Of a DNA stretch of 36,953 bases, positions 30,048 through 36,158 are shown in pieces. Within the stretch, counting starts at the first letter, position 1, and each line of letters begins with the position of its first letter. The notes under the pieces are model-generated. The model was not told where the DNA came from, made no database searches, and saw only the letters and a list, made by a program, of their open reading frames with translations. The DNA comes from a virus: positions 1 to 36,953 of IMG/VR virus record IMGVR_UViG_3300042905_004854; one strand, written 5' to 3'. The translations under genes and the position numbers were made by a program.

Positions 30048-30899
30048 ATGATCGTCAAAAGAGGAAATAAGTTCGTTGTAATGGATTCCGAAGGAGAAAA
30101 AGTCCTTGGAACCCATGAAACCAAACAACAAGCAGAAAAGCAATTAACTGCTATTCATATTTCCCAAAAGAAGAGAAAATCACTCAAAGAGTTTCTTGAA
30201 GAAACTTCTCAACTCACTCTACAATACCACGACCAATTGAATCCAAATCTTTGGGAAAACAACAAACTAAAAGAAGAAGTCAGAAACAAACTTCTTCAAA
30301 TAGCCGATGTGTGGACAAAGTTTGCAAAGATTCCTTCAGAAGCTGTTGAGGATGTATTGGTTGTTGGAGGGAATGCAAACTTCAACTATACACCCTATTC
30401 TGACATAGATCTCCATATTCTCGTAGACAAGTCAAAGATTGCAGACTGCCCAGAAATACTTGATGAATACCTCAAAGACAAGAAGCAACTCTGGGCACAC
30501 TCACATGACATAAAGATCTACAGCCACGATGTCGAAATCTATGCCCAAGACATCTCAGAGCAAGTTCCAGCCAATCAAGGCTCTTATAGCCTAACACAGA
30601 ACGAGTGGTTAAACGAACCCAAGCAAGAAGAAGTAAATTTGGAAGATCCTGAAATTTCATTGAAAGTCAATGAACTTATTAACAAAATTGAAGGTATGAT
30701 TTCTTCTAAGGCAAGTGACGAATCTTTCACAAAATTGAAGGAAAAGTTTCGTACAATGAGATCTGCTGGCCTAAAGAAAGCAGGAGAATTTTCAGTTGAA
30801 AATTTGGTATTCAAGGAACTTCGAAACCGTGGATATTTGGATAAAGTGAATGATTATATTCTAAGCACACAAGACGAAAATCTAAGCCTTAAAAATTAA
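30048..30899 (+). CDS. Nucleotidyltransferase-fold protein, possibly virion-associated
   Basis: The 283-residue protein begins with a small module (GNKFVVMDSEGEKVLGTHET, then KQQAEKQLTAIHI) found at the ends of several phage head proteins. KSLKEFLEETSQ, a capsid-targeting-like peptide with L-E-E, follows at about 44. Residues 105-127 carry the polymerase-beta-type motif VGGNANFNYTPYSDIDLHIL with the Asp pair, and DVEIYAQD near 160 supplies the third acid. This is the catalytic signature of the minimal nucleotidyltransferase superfamily (toxin, tRNA and antibiotic nucleotidyltransferases). Substrate is unknown. Late expression fits packaging or late modification. Confidence 0.75.
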   Translation: MIVKRGNKFVVMDSEGEKVLGTHETKQQAEKQLTAIHISQKKRKSLKEFLEETSQLTLQYHDQLNPNLWENNKLKEEVRNKLLQIADVWTKFAKIPSEAVEDVLVVGGNANFNYTPYSDIDLHILVDKSKIADCPEILDEYLKDKKQLWAHSHDIKIYSHDVEIYAQDISEQVPANQGSYSLTQNEWLNEPKQEEVNLEDPEISLKVNELINKIEGMISSKASDESFTKLKEKFRTMRSAGLKKAGEFSVENLVFKELRNRGYLDKVNDYILSTQDENLSLKN

Positions 30900-30905
30900 T
30901 AAATA
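30899..30905 (+). promoter_or_regulatory. Late promoter (ATAAATA), 5 bases from ATG
   Basis: ATAAATA overlaps the end of the previous stop and ends 5 bases before ATG 30911. Confidence 0.65.
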
Positions 30906-30910
30906 ATATT

Positions 30911-31645
30911 ATGAGCGACTTAAACAGAGATCTAATCGAACAACTACTTCAACGCATCGACCTTCTTGAGAAGGAAATGAAGCATCACAAGAAGAAGAAA
31001 AAGATGGCCGACAAGGATTACGACAAGGACGGAAAGGTAGAGTCTTCAGAAGACGAATACCTAGGTTCAAGAGATCGTGCCATCAAGAAGGCCAAGGGAG
31101 AAAAGATTGAAGAAGCCCTTGACAGAATCGGTGGGAATGTAAATAATAACAGCCCAAGCATTCGTTCCTTGGCAAGCAAGATTGAAAAATCAGATTTGGT
31201 AGAAAAAGTAGTGAACAGACTAGATGAAATGAATGGCATGAACAAAAAGTCTATCAAAGATCACGGTACAAAAGTTCAACTTTCAGAAAATTTGATATTT
31301 GGTGGATTCCCTCGCACCAAGTTGAATGAACAGTCTGCCAATTTACATCAAGAACTTGAAAAACATATGTCTGTCATTGGAAGACATGGACAAATGTTAC
31401 ACGATACAGATAATCCAAATAGATATAAATTTGGAAAAATTTGGTCTGCATTTAGTCAAGGAAAATTTGATAACGCTGATGAATTAATCAAAATGGGGGC
31501 TGATGCAGAAGCAATTGGTAACTACATCAAGATTGCGACTTCTCCGGAATATAAAGAACATATGGCAAAAGTGCGTGCTAATATTTCTCCAGAGTCAATG
31601 GGATACGGTGCTCCGGGATCTCCATCAAGACTAACCGGGGACTAA
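30911..31645 (+). CDS. EF-hand-type calcium-loop protein, putative virion component
   Basis: The 244-residue protein has a helical N-terminus (LIEQLLQRIDLLEKEMKHH) with L-L-E sites and a poly-Lys stretch. Residues 36-47 (DYDKDGKVESSE) fit the EF-hand/dockerin loop D-x-D-x-D-G-x-(I/V)-x-x-x-E exactly, followed by YLGSRDRAIKKAKGEKIEEA. Such loops recur in T4-like marine phage structural proteins. The C-terminal half is helical (KFGKIWSAFSQGKFDNADEL) and ends in a Gly/Pro/Ser tail. Calcium binding is inferred from the loop. Confidence 0.65.
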   Translation: MSDLNRDLIEQLLQRIDLLEKEMKHHKKKKKMADKDYDKDGKVESSEDEYLGSRDRAIKKAKGEKIEEALDRIGGNVNNNSPSIRSLASKIEKSDLVEKVVNRLDEMNGMNKKSIKDHGTKVQLSENLIFGGFPRTKLNEQSANLHQELEKHMSVIGRHGQMLHDTDNPNRYKFGKIWSAFSQGKFDNADELIKMGADAEAIGNYIKIATSPEYKEHMAKVRANISPESMGYGAPGSPSRLTGD

Positions 31646-31648
31646 ATA
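31642..31648 (+). promoter_or_regulatory. Late promoter (CTAAATA)
   Basis: CTAAATA contains the stop of the previous gene and lies 16 bases before ATG 31665, the widest spacing among the clear copies apart from 14898. AAGG lies in the gap. Confidence 0.6.
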
Positions 31649-31664
31649 AAGTACAAGGCAAACA

Positions 31665-31994
31665 ATGGACCCATATATCAAACATCTCAACGAACTCGTC
31701 TACACCGTTCAAGCCCTCACAGAGGAACTTGAAATCGCCTATGATATCATCGACAATCTCTTTGAAGATGAAGATTTTGATTTAAACGAAGAAGTTCTTC
31801 TTGAGAAGAAGAAGTGGATTCAAGCAGCCATTGAGAAGGAAGGGTCACTCCGCAAGACTCTCAAGACCAAGGAAGGAAAGAACATTCCTGTATCCAAACT
31901 TGAGAAGGCTGCACAAAAGAGTGGCAAGACTGGCAAGAGAGCCAGACTTGCACTCACCCTCCGCAAATTGTCCAAGAAGAAAAAGAAAGACTAA
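31665..31994 (+). CDS. Small late protein with acidic N-terminus and basic C-terminal domain
   Basis: The 109-residue protein has a helical acidic first half (LNELVYTVQALTEELEIAYD, then DNLFEDEDFDLNEE) containing L-N-E and L-L-E sites. Its basic second half (KKWIQAAIEKEGSLRKTLKT, then KAAQKSGKTGKRARLALTLR) is a domain I recognise from virion proteins of large phages but cannot name. A cleavable acidic propeptide and a DNA-contacting basic core would fit an internal protein; that is inference. A strong terminator follows. Confidence 0.6.
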   Translation: MDPYIKHLNELVYTVQALTEELEIAYDIIDNLFEDEDFDLNEEVLLEKKKWIQAAIEKEGSLRKTLKTKEGKNIPVSKLEKAAQKSGKTGKRARLALTLRKLSKKKKKD

Positions 31995-31997
31995 TAC

Positions 31998-32054
31998 CCT
32001 AGGAAGAGTATTCTTAGGCCGACAACCCCGTGAAGTGCGGGGTTGTTTCTTTTA
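31998..32054 (+). terminator. Rho-independent terminator with preceding hairpin
   Basis: ACAACCCCG (32022-32030) and CGGGGTTGT (32038-32046) pair perfectly around a 7-base loop and are followed by TTTCTTTT. A weaker hairpin (CCTAGGAA/TTCTTAGG, from 31998) precedes it. It ends the rightward late block at the convergent junction. The minus direction has the same stem but no T tract. Confidence 0.9.
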
Positions 32055-32372
32055 GAAATCTATGTTTCTGTAGTAATCCATGACTTCAACATGATCTTCA
32101 AGTTCATGGAATCTCTTCATCACCTGCATCTTGATGTCGTATGCACGGGCTGAGATGTCAAGGTAATCTTCTCTGTCATAGTATTTGTTTGGAAACTTGG
32201 CAAGAATCTTGCCGATCTCTTCGCAGGCAGTTGCATACTCGTTCAAAAGAATCTTGACAGGCATGATGCTGATTCTCTCTTGGAATTGCTTTTCATCCAT
32301 GTCAATGAAGAATGGTGCGGTCTTCCAAGGAATTGTTTTTGTGACCATTTTTTTAATTTTTTTCTTTGCCAT
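32052..32372 (-). CDS. Helical hypothetical protein
   Basis: The 106-residue protein starts with a basic segment (MAKKKIKKMVTKTIPWKTAP) and continues as amphipathic helices (VKILLNEYATACEEIGKILA, then ISARAYDIKMQVMKRFHELE). It is not recognised. The ATG lies one base after the co-chaperonin stop, with GGAGAG upstream, so the two are coupled. In-frame starts up to 32432 would lie inside the co-chaperonin gene. Confidence 0.6.
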   Translation of the reverse strand: MAKKKIKKMVTKTIPWKTAPFFIDMDEKQFQERISIMPVKILLNEYATACEEIGKILAKFPNKYYDREDYLDISARAYDIKMQVMKRFHELEDHVEVMDYYRNIDF

Positions 32373-32373
32373 A

Positions 32374-32640
32374 TTATCTCTCCACGAATGAAACCCAATC
32401 TTGATGAACCACATGGTTACCAGCGTAACCATCTTTTATCTTGCTGACATCCCACCAGATCACATCACCAACCTGAATGTCTTCGGTGAGTTTATTACCG
32501 ACTGCTTCTACCTTTGCAGGAATGATCTTTGAGGATGACTTCTCGTTGTATATGATTCCTGCAGCAGTGGTCTTTTGACCACCGATCAGAGACTTTGCGA
32601 GTATCCATTTACCGACTGGTTTTATTTGTTTATCTTTCAT
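32374..32640 (-). CDS. GroES/gp31-like co-chaperonin
   Basis: The 88-residue protein matches the chaperonin-10 fold: IKPVGKWILAK as first strand, TTAAGIIYN in place of the usual mobile-loop GGI(V/I) region, KIIPAKVEAVGN, then the conserved VGDVI(W) strand and a C-terminal beta strand (DWVSFVER). T4-like phages use gp31-type proteins with host GroEL to fold the capsid protein. The mobile loop (about 17-32) is about GroES length. The gene starts four bases after the tRNA-Gln acceptor stem, whose AAGGA serves as the only visible ribosome site. Confidence 0.75.
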   Translation of the reverse strand: MKDKQIKPVGKWILAKSLIGGQKTTAAGIIYNEKSSSKIIPAKVEAVGNKLTEDIQVGDVIWWDVSKIKDGYAGNHVVHQDWVSFVER

Positions 32641-32643
32641 AAA

Positions 32644-32714
32644 TTCCTTCGCTAGGATTCGAACCTAGAAACAGAGATCCAAAGTCTCCAGTGTTACCGT
32701 TACACCACGAAGGA
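32644..32714 (-). tRNA. tRNA-Gln(TTG)
   Basis: Acceptor TCCTTCG/CGAAGGA, D arm with AACGGTAA, anticodon stem GGAGA/TCTCT around loop CTTTGGA (anticodon TTG, codon CAA), T arm CTAGG-TTCGAAT-CCTAG. Discriminator A; CCA is not encoded (flank ATTT). Its 5' end overlaps the methyltransferase stop codon region by 15 bases, and its 3' acceptor strand provides the ribosome site of the co-chaperonin gene. Confidence 0.93.
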
Positions 32715-33260
32715 GTGAACCTTGGCACAATAATTGTTCATTATGATACCAGAGGCCGTACCAACATTGATGCTTCTCACAGAACCATACTGGGGAATGT
32801 AAAGAAGATCATCACACATATCTAGAACGTTTGCAGGAACACCGATTTGTTCCTGACCAAAGATCATAATATAGTGCACATTTGGGTCAAAGTCAAATGC
32901 ATTTATGTCTTTTGCTTCACGTACATTGTCAATTCCCAATAGTTTAACTTTGCCTTCATGCTTGGAAACAGTTTCTTCAATGTAGGAGCCGAGATTGTCA
33001 ATGCTTTTGACATGACGGAAGTTTGTGTAGTGATGAGTACCGACAGTCCCTCGCCTATCGTATTTCTTATTCCCATAGATTACTACTTCTTTCGCCAGAA
33101 ACGCATTAGCATTCCGTATAATGGTTGCAATATTAAAATCGTTACCAATGTTGCAGCAGATAACAGAAAAGTTATGGCGCTTAGTCTCAAGATCAGCTCT
33201 GATCGCGTCATCTGTCCAATATTTATAGTGATCAATAAGGTTGCGGGTTTCCATATTCAT
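32700..33260 (-). CDS. SpoU/TrmH-family RNA 2'-O-methyltransferase
   Basis: The 186-residue protein is a SPOUT-class enzyme that transfers a methyl group from AdoMet to a ribose 2'-OH. The motifs are NIGNDFNIATIIRNANAF (motif 1 with the conserved Asn/Arg), MIFGQEQIGVP (motif 2, with Gly and Glu) and SVRSINVGTASGIIMNNY (motif 3, forming the trefoil knot). Length is close to the minimal SpoU domain. The gene runs 15 bases into tRNA-Gln, and its ATG overlaps the speD-like stop as ATGA. A tRNA target is plausible from context but unproven. Confidence 0.85.
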   Translation of the reverse strand: MNMETRNLIDHYKYWTDDAIRADLETKRHNFSVICCNIGNDFNIATIIRNANAFLAKEVVIYGNKKYDRRGTVGTHHYTNFRHVKSIDNLGSYIEETVSKHEGKVKLLGIDNVREAKDINAFDFDPNVHYIMIFGQEQIGVPANVLDMCDDLLYIPQYGSVRSINVGTASGIIMNNYCAKVHSFVV

Positions 33261-33652
33261 CCAATATTTCCATACCCCATACCACGAACAAAGAAATGTT
33301 CTTCGTGGCGATTAAAACCAAAGCATTCTCTTGCATAATCAAGAACAATCATCTTGTCAAATTTATTGCAGGAGTATACATCAAGAGTAATGAAACGGCT
33401 TGGTTCGATTGAATGGATTTGAATACCACTTTCAATCAGAGGAACCCAAGCACTGACACCAAGTTTATCGGGATAAAGTTCTTTTCCATCTTTTGTAGGG
33501 CCGTGAATGACAATAGGCTGACTCATGCGGGTCATACCGATCTTATCAACAACTCGCTCAAGGAAGCGATAATGTAATTCTAGATCATCTGCTGCACCAA
33601 CACGACAATTATACATATCCAAATAATAGGAATAACCAAATGGCTTACTCAT
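33257..33652 (-). CDS. speD-like: AdoMet decarboxylase-like pyruvoyl enzyme (SpeD fold)
   Basis: The 131-residue protein has the bacterial SpeD layout: GVSAWVPLIESGIQIHS then DVYSC. Glu74-Ser75 match the self-cleavage site that makes the pyruvoyl group, and His80 and Cys95 lie +5 and +20 from that Ser, the same spacing as Ser63/His68/Cys83 of the Thermotoga enzyme. The normal role is decarboxylation of AdoMet for spermidine. SpeD homologues occur in cyanophages, and some phage members are reported to have changed substrate to arginine or ornithine. The substrate here cannot be told from sequence by eye. It overlaps both neighbours by a few bases. Confidence 0.75.
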   Translation of the reverse strand: MSKPFGYSYYLDMYNCRVGAADDLELHYRFLERVVDKIGMTRMSQPIVIHGPTKDGKELYPDKLGVSAWVPLIESGIQIHSIEPSRFITLDVYSCNKFDKMIVLDYARECFGFNRHEEHFFVRGMGYGNIG

Positions 33653-33794
33653 TTACTAAAACTTTCTTTTCCAGTTCCTTTACTCTATTTTCCAATCGTT
33701 CCATTTGGATAAGTTGCAACATAAAAGTTACACACAACACAGCTGCTGCAAACAATGCATCTTTGTAAGTAAAATACTTATTCTCGTTATTCAT
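33645..33794 (-). CDS. 49-residue single-membrane-span protein
   Basis: The protein reads MNNENKYFTYKDALFAAAVL, then a hydrophobic span (FAAAVLCVTFMLQLI, about 15-29) and a charged coiled-coil tail (MERLENRVKELEKKVLVNE). The ATG at 33794 overlaps the upstream gene by 8 bases; an in-frame ATG at 33833 would lengthen the overlap and is less likely. The topology is like many small phage membrane proteins; function unknown. Confidence 0.6.
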   Translation of the reverse strand: MNNENKYFTYKDALFAAAVLCVTFMLQLIQMERLENRVKELEKKVLVNE

Positions 33795-34032
33795 CTTTGC
33801 CCTTTCCCCATCCCCCACCATTTTTATATTCATTTAAAACAGAACGATTTATATCAATATGATCTTTATAAATTTCATTAAGTCTGTGTTGCATTGGAAA
33901 ATGTTTCAACACTCTTTCTGCTCGTTCCCTCACTTCTGATGGAACTTTAGGAGTGTGAGCAGGATTCAAAAGATCATAAAGAAAGTTTTTTGTAGCAACT
34001 AAACTATGGTATTCTTCATATGGTAATGTCAT
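33787..34032 (-). CDS. BPSL0761-like protein
   Basis: The 81-residue protein begins MTLPYEEYHSLVATKNFLYD and continues LLNPAHTPKVPSEVRERAER and VLKHFP. The pattern (T-x-P-x-E, L..T..FL.DL..P..TP.VP..VR..A...L.H.P) closely follows the BPSL0761 family of small proteins found in proteobacteria and their phages, of unknown function. The ATG shares a base with the upstream stop (TAATG). Confidence 0.65.
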   Translation of the reverse strand: MTLPYEEYHSLVATKNFLYDLLNPAHTPKVPSEVRERAERVLKHFPMQHRLNEIYKDHIDINRSVLNEYKNGGGWGKGKDE

Positions 34033-34334
34033 TAGTGTAACCCCAATTCTTCATCTAGATCAGCAAGCCTGTCAAGGGCTTCATTTGGTTTGTTCCATCT
34101 ATCTTCATACGCTTGCTTTCGTTCAAGAGTTTTAAATTTTTTCATGTGAGAACACGAACAAAAGTGAAATTCATCAGAGTCAGCATGAATAAGAAGATCA
34201 TCCCATTCAGCACAGAAATGCCAACCTTCTTTCATCTCATCTTCAGAGAGACGAATACATGGACCTGTTCCTTCCATGAGACACTTGTAACGCTCAATGG
34301 GCATTCCATAAAAAGTTTTATTTTCCATACGCAT
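34032..34334 (-). CDS. Cys/His-rich small protein of T4-like phages
   Basis: The 100-residue protein carries EGWHFCAEWDDLLIHADSDE followed by FHFCSCSHMK. I recognise the EGWHFC..WD.LLI...C.C layout from T4-like phages, with no known function; the Cys/His cluster suggests zinc binding. Two starts are possible: ATG 34334, served by AGGAGG six bases upstream, and ATG 34328, which is the predicted +1 of an overlapping promoter. Confidence 0.6.
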   Translation of the reverse strand: MRMENKTFYGMPIERYKCLMEGTGPCIRLSEDEMKEGWHFCAEWDDLLIHADSDEFHFCSCSHMKKFKTLERKQAYEDRWNKPNEALDRLADLDEELGLH

Positions 34335-34362
34335 ATTATACCTCCTATCAATTTAATGTCAA
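34335..34362 (-). promoter_or_regulatory. Consensus sigma70 promoter overlapping an AGGAGG site
   Basis: TTGACA (34362-34357), 16 bases, TATAAT (34340-34335), six bases, ATG 34328. The spacer holds AGGAGG, which serves ATG 34334 on longer transcripts. Thus the same bases are promoter for a leaderless mRNA and ribosome site on a read-through mRNA. Confidence 0.7.
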
Positions 34363-34511
34363 TTTTTACAACCAGTTTTTTCCTCTTTTACAAAAAAACT
34401 GTATATGGTTCCAACTATTACTGAGTAAATTACTATGGAAGCAAATATGCTCAAATAAAAAAACAGTATGATTGGATCATACCAATGATCAAATCTTTTC
34501 TTTTCTTCCAA
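34359..34511 (-). CDS. 50-residue membrane protein with TTG start
   Basis: Reading from TTG 34511, the peptide is MEEKKRFDHWYDPIILFFYL, then a continuous hydrophobic span (SIFASIVIYSVIVGTIYSFF, about residues 21-40) and VKEEKTGCKN. GGAG lies nine bases before the TTG, inside the end of the phosphatase gene, which it overlaps by 23 bases. The clear span and ribosome site support it; the non-ATG start lowers confidence. Its last codons form part of the TTGACA box. Confidence 0.5.
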   Translation of the reverse strand: MEEKKRFDHWYDPIILFFYLSIFASIVIYSVIVGTIYSFFVKEEKTGCKN

Positions 34512-35247
34512 GTTTTAATTCTCCATTTTCATCTTCATAAACAAAAGAACAATTTTCTTTCTCTGTCCAGCAACCGCAATTTATGTAAAGAGTTTCATTT
34601 TTAGTTGTTATTTTTGGATCATGTATATGACCACAGATAACACCATCATAGCCTCTGTCTTTTGCATACTTGCAAATAACTTCTTCAAAACTCTCTATGA
34701 ACTGAGCTGCCTTCTTTACTTTTATCTTTATGTATTTTGAGATTGACCAATATTTCATTCCCAAAATTTTTCTAAACCAGTTAAATACTTCATTTATTGA
34801 AAGCAACCATTCATAAGCCCAATCACCTAATTTGTATAGATATGAACTTATTGGATATTTTGTCAACAAATCAAATTGGTGACCATGCATCACCAAATAC
34901 TTTTTTCCATTTGAAGAAACGTAATCAATTCTTTCATGTAGGAATATATTGCCAAAAAGTTCATGGTCAATGAACTTTGATAAAAATTCATCATGGTTTC
35001 CATATACGTAATGAATTTTTGTTCCTTTGCGGGACAATTTTAAAAAACATTCAATTATTTCCACATGCAAATTTTGTTTTTCAAAATTCATTGAAAATGC
35101 TTGACGAAATCTCCATATATCTATGATGTCGCCTACCAAAAACATTTCGTCAAATTCATTTTCTTTTAAAAAAGAAAGAATTGTTTTTGCTTTTGCTTTT
35201 TTAGAAGCAAGATGTAGATCAGAAATAAAAACTGTCTTATAATGCAT
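34489..35247 (-). CDS. LpxH-like UDP-diacylglucosamine pyrophosphatase (metallophosphoesterase)
   Basis: The 252-residue protein has all metallophosphoesterase motifs: SDLHLA (Asp10, His12), GDIIDIW (Asp40), GNHD (83-86), MHGHQFD (His121, His123) and CGHIHDP (His207, His209). Motif wording and length match LpxH (about 240), which cleaves UDP-2,3-diacylglucosamine to lipid X in lipid A synthesis at the inner membrane. The central insert with helices (about 130-190) fits the lipid-binding lid. A phage copy could alter lipid A flow during infection; another phosphatase substrate is possible. It follows tRNA-Glu by 27 bases. Confidence 0.75.
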   Translation of the reverse strand: MHYKTVFISDLHLASKKAKAKTILSFLKENEFDEMFLVGDIIDIWRFRQAFSMNFEKQNLHVEIIECFLKLSRKGTKIHYVYGNHDEFLSKFIDHELFGNIFLHERIDYVSSNGKKYLVMHGHQFDLLTKYPISSYLYKLGDWAYEWLLSINEVFNWFRKILGMKYWSISKYIKIKVKKAAQFIESFEEVICKYAKDRGYDGVICGHIHDPKITTKNETLYINCGCWTEKENCSFVYEDENGELKLGRKEKI

Positions 35248-35261
35248 CTACAAATATGTAG
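35248..35261. repeat. Small inverted repeat before the LpxH-like ATG
   Basis: CTACA and TGTAG form a 5-bp hairpin with a 4-base loop ending directly before the ATG. No ribosome site is evident here. It may affect initiation, but the stem is weak. Confidence 0.35.
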
Positions 35262-35274
35262 AGCATATTTTAAA

Positions 35275-35348
35275 TGATCCCTAGGGGATTCGAACCCCTG
35301 TTATGGCCTTGAAAGGGCCGTGTCCTAGACCGACTAGACGAAGGGACC
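35275..35348 (-). tRNA. tRNA-Glu(TTC)
   Basis: Acceptor GGTCCCT/AGGGATC, D arm beginning GTCTAG, anticodon loop CTTTCAA (anticodon TTC, codon GAA) on a CGGCC/GGCCA stem with one mismatch, T arm AGGGG-TTCGAAT-CCCCT. It closely resembles bacterial tRNA-Glu. CCA is not encoded; the 3' flank is ATTT, as with the other two tRNAs. It begins three bases after the 54-residue gene and is probably cotranscribed with it. Confidence 0.93.
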
Positions 35349-35351
35349 AGT

Positions 35352-35516
35352 TCACTCGTACTTAGCCTTGATTTCAAGAGCAAGGAAAGCAACAATCATT
35401 CCAACTACGCTTCCGACCACAGCACCCTCATAGTTCTTGTGGAATACAAAACCAACGAAGTTGATGGCAAGGAGAATGAGCATGGGAACCATTAGTTTGT
35501 TTAGAATCTGTTTCAT
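35352..35516 (-). CDS. 54-residue protein with two membrane spans
   Basis: The protein reads MKQILNKLMVPMLILLAINF, then VGFVFHKNYEGAVVGSVVGM and IVAFLALEIKAKYE. Two hydrophobic segments (about 8-25 and 31-47) are separated by a short charged loop (HKNYEG). It is not recognised; the size and two spans allow a small holin-like or membrane-modifying role, but nothing proves it. A TTGACA-N16-TATACT promoter ends 6 bases before its ATG. Confidence 0.65.
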   Translation of the reverse strand: MKQILNKLMVPMLILLAINFVGFVFHKNYEGAVVGSVVGMIVAFLALEIKAKYE

Positions 35517-35522
35517 GTCTAT

Positions 35523-35550
35523 AGTATATTGTCTATGATCAGAATGTCAA
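35523..35550 (-). promoter_or_regulatory. Sigma70-like promoter, predicted +1 at ATG
   Basis: TTGACA (35550-35545), 16 bases, TATACT (35528-35523), six bases (ATAGAC), ATG at 35516. It has the same geometry as the promoters before 12919, 12683 and 34328. It is predicted to drive the 54-residue gene, tRNA-Glu and the LpxH-like gene. Confidence 0.75.
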
Positions 35551-36146
35551 ATAAAAAAGTCATCTAATGACTTTTTATTGTTTGACGGTATCAAATTTAT
35601 ATCATTGATAAATTTGTCAAATGTATATTTGGTGGAAAGTTGGAGATGATCTCCCATCCCAAAAGTTATCATGGGGCAAAAGAAGTCATACAACCCATTC
35701 TTTATCATCTTGTCAAATTTTAAAGTCACATCGTCTGTCAATTTTTTTGGAAGCAATAAATTGTGACTTCTTTGCAGAGTAAAGACCATTATGTATCCCA
35801 ACCTGTAGTCAGGATCAAAGTGTTTTACATCAATCGCAGAACCCATGGCTTCTTCTATTCGATTGCCTATATTTCTCTTTAAATTTTTGTATGGGCTCTT
35901 GGGTTGCTGTTTGAGAACAAACTGAGTCTGTTGCTCGGTTGCGATTGTCTTGTACTCAATGGCAACCTTCTTGGCAGGGAAATGAATGTCCCATTTCTTC
36001 TGCCCTTTGTACATTGTCTTGATCTTGTCTTGAGGGATACCGGGAGAATTGATTCGTGTCATCAATTCAGAGTCAAGAGCATCAAAATGCTTGTTGCAAA
36101 ATACTCTTTCTTGTTTCCAGTAATTATCAAGAAAATCAAGGTTCAT
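35547..36146 (-). CDS. PaeR7I/XhoI-like type II restriction endonuclease
   Basis: The 199-residue protein has the PD-(D/E)XK pattern KWDIHFPAKKVAIEYKT (Asp53, Glu64-x-Lys66) followed by GNRIEEAMGSAID (about 94-106). This resembles the NNR.EEA.G.A.D motif after the catalytic strand in PaeR7I and XhoI, which cut CTCGAG. It is somewhat shorter than PaeR7I (about 246). No partner methyltransferase is in the window. It could attack host or competing phage DNA. Specificity is inferred from the family and needs a proper alignment. Confidence 0.65.
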   Translation of the reverse strand: MNLDFLDNYWKQERVFCNKHFDALDSELMTRINSPGIPQDKIKTMYKGQKKWDIHFPAKKVAIEYKTIATEQQTQFVLKQQPKSPYKNLKRNIGNRIEEAMGSAIDVKHFDPDYRLGYIMVFTLQRSHNLLLPKKLTDDVTLKFDKMIKNGLYDFFCPMITFGMGDHLQLSTKYTFDKFINDINLIPSNNKKSLDDFFI

Positions 36147-36158
36147 TTTAATTTATTG

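Noticed and set aside
31801-32055. Plus-strand reading frame overlapping the 31665 gene and terminator
   Set aside because: It is an out-of-frame shadow of the basic gene and runs through the terminator hairpin.
34373-34401. Inverted repeat CAGTTTTTT/AAAAAACTG as a terminator
   Set aside because: The stem is almost all A-T with an 11-base loop and lies in the small membrane-protein gene; too weak to support.
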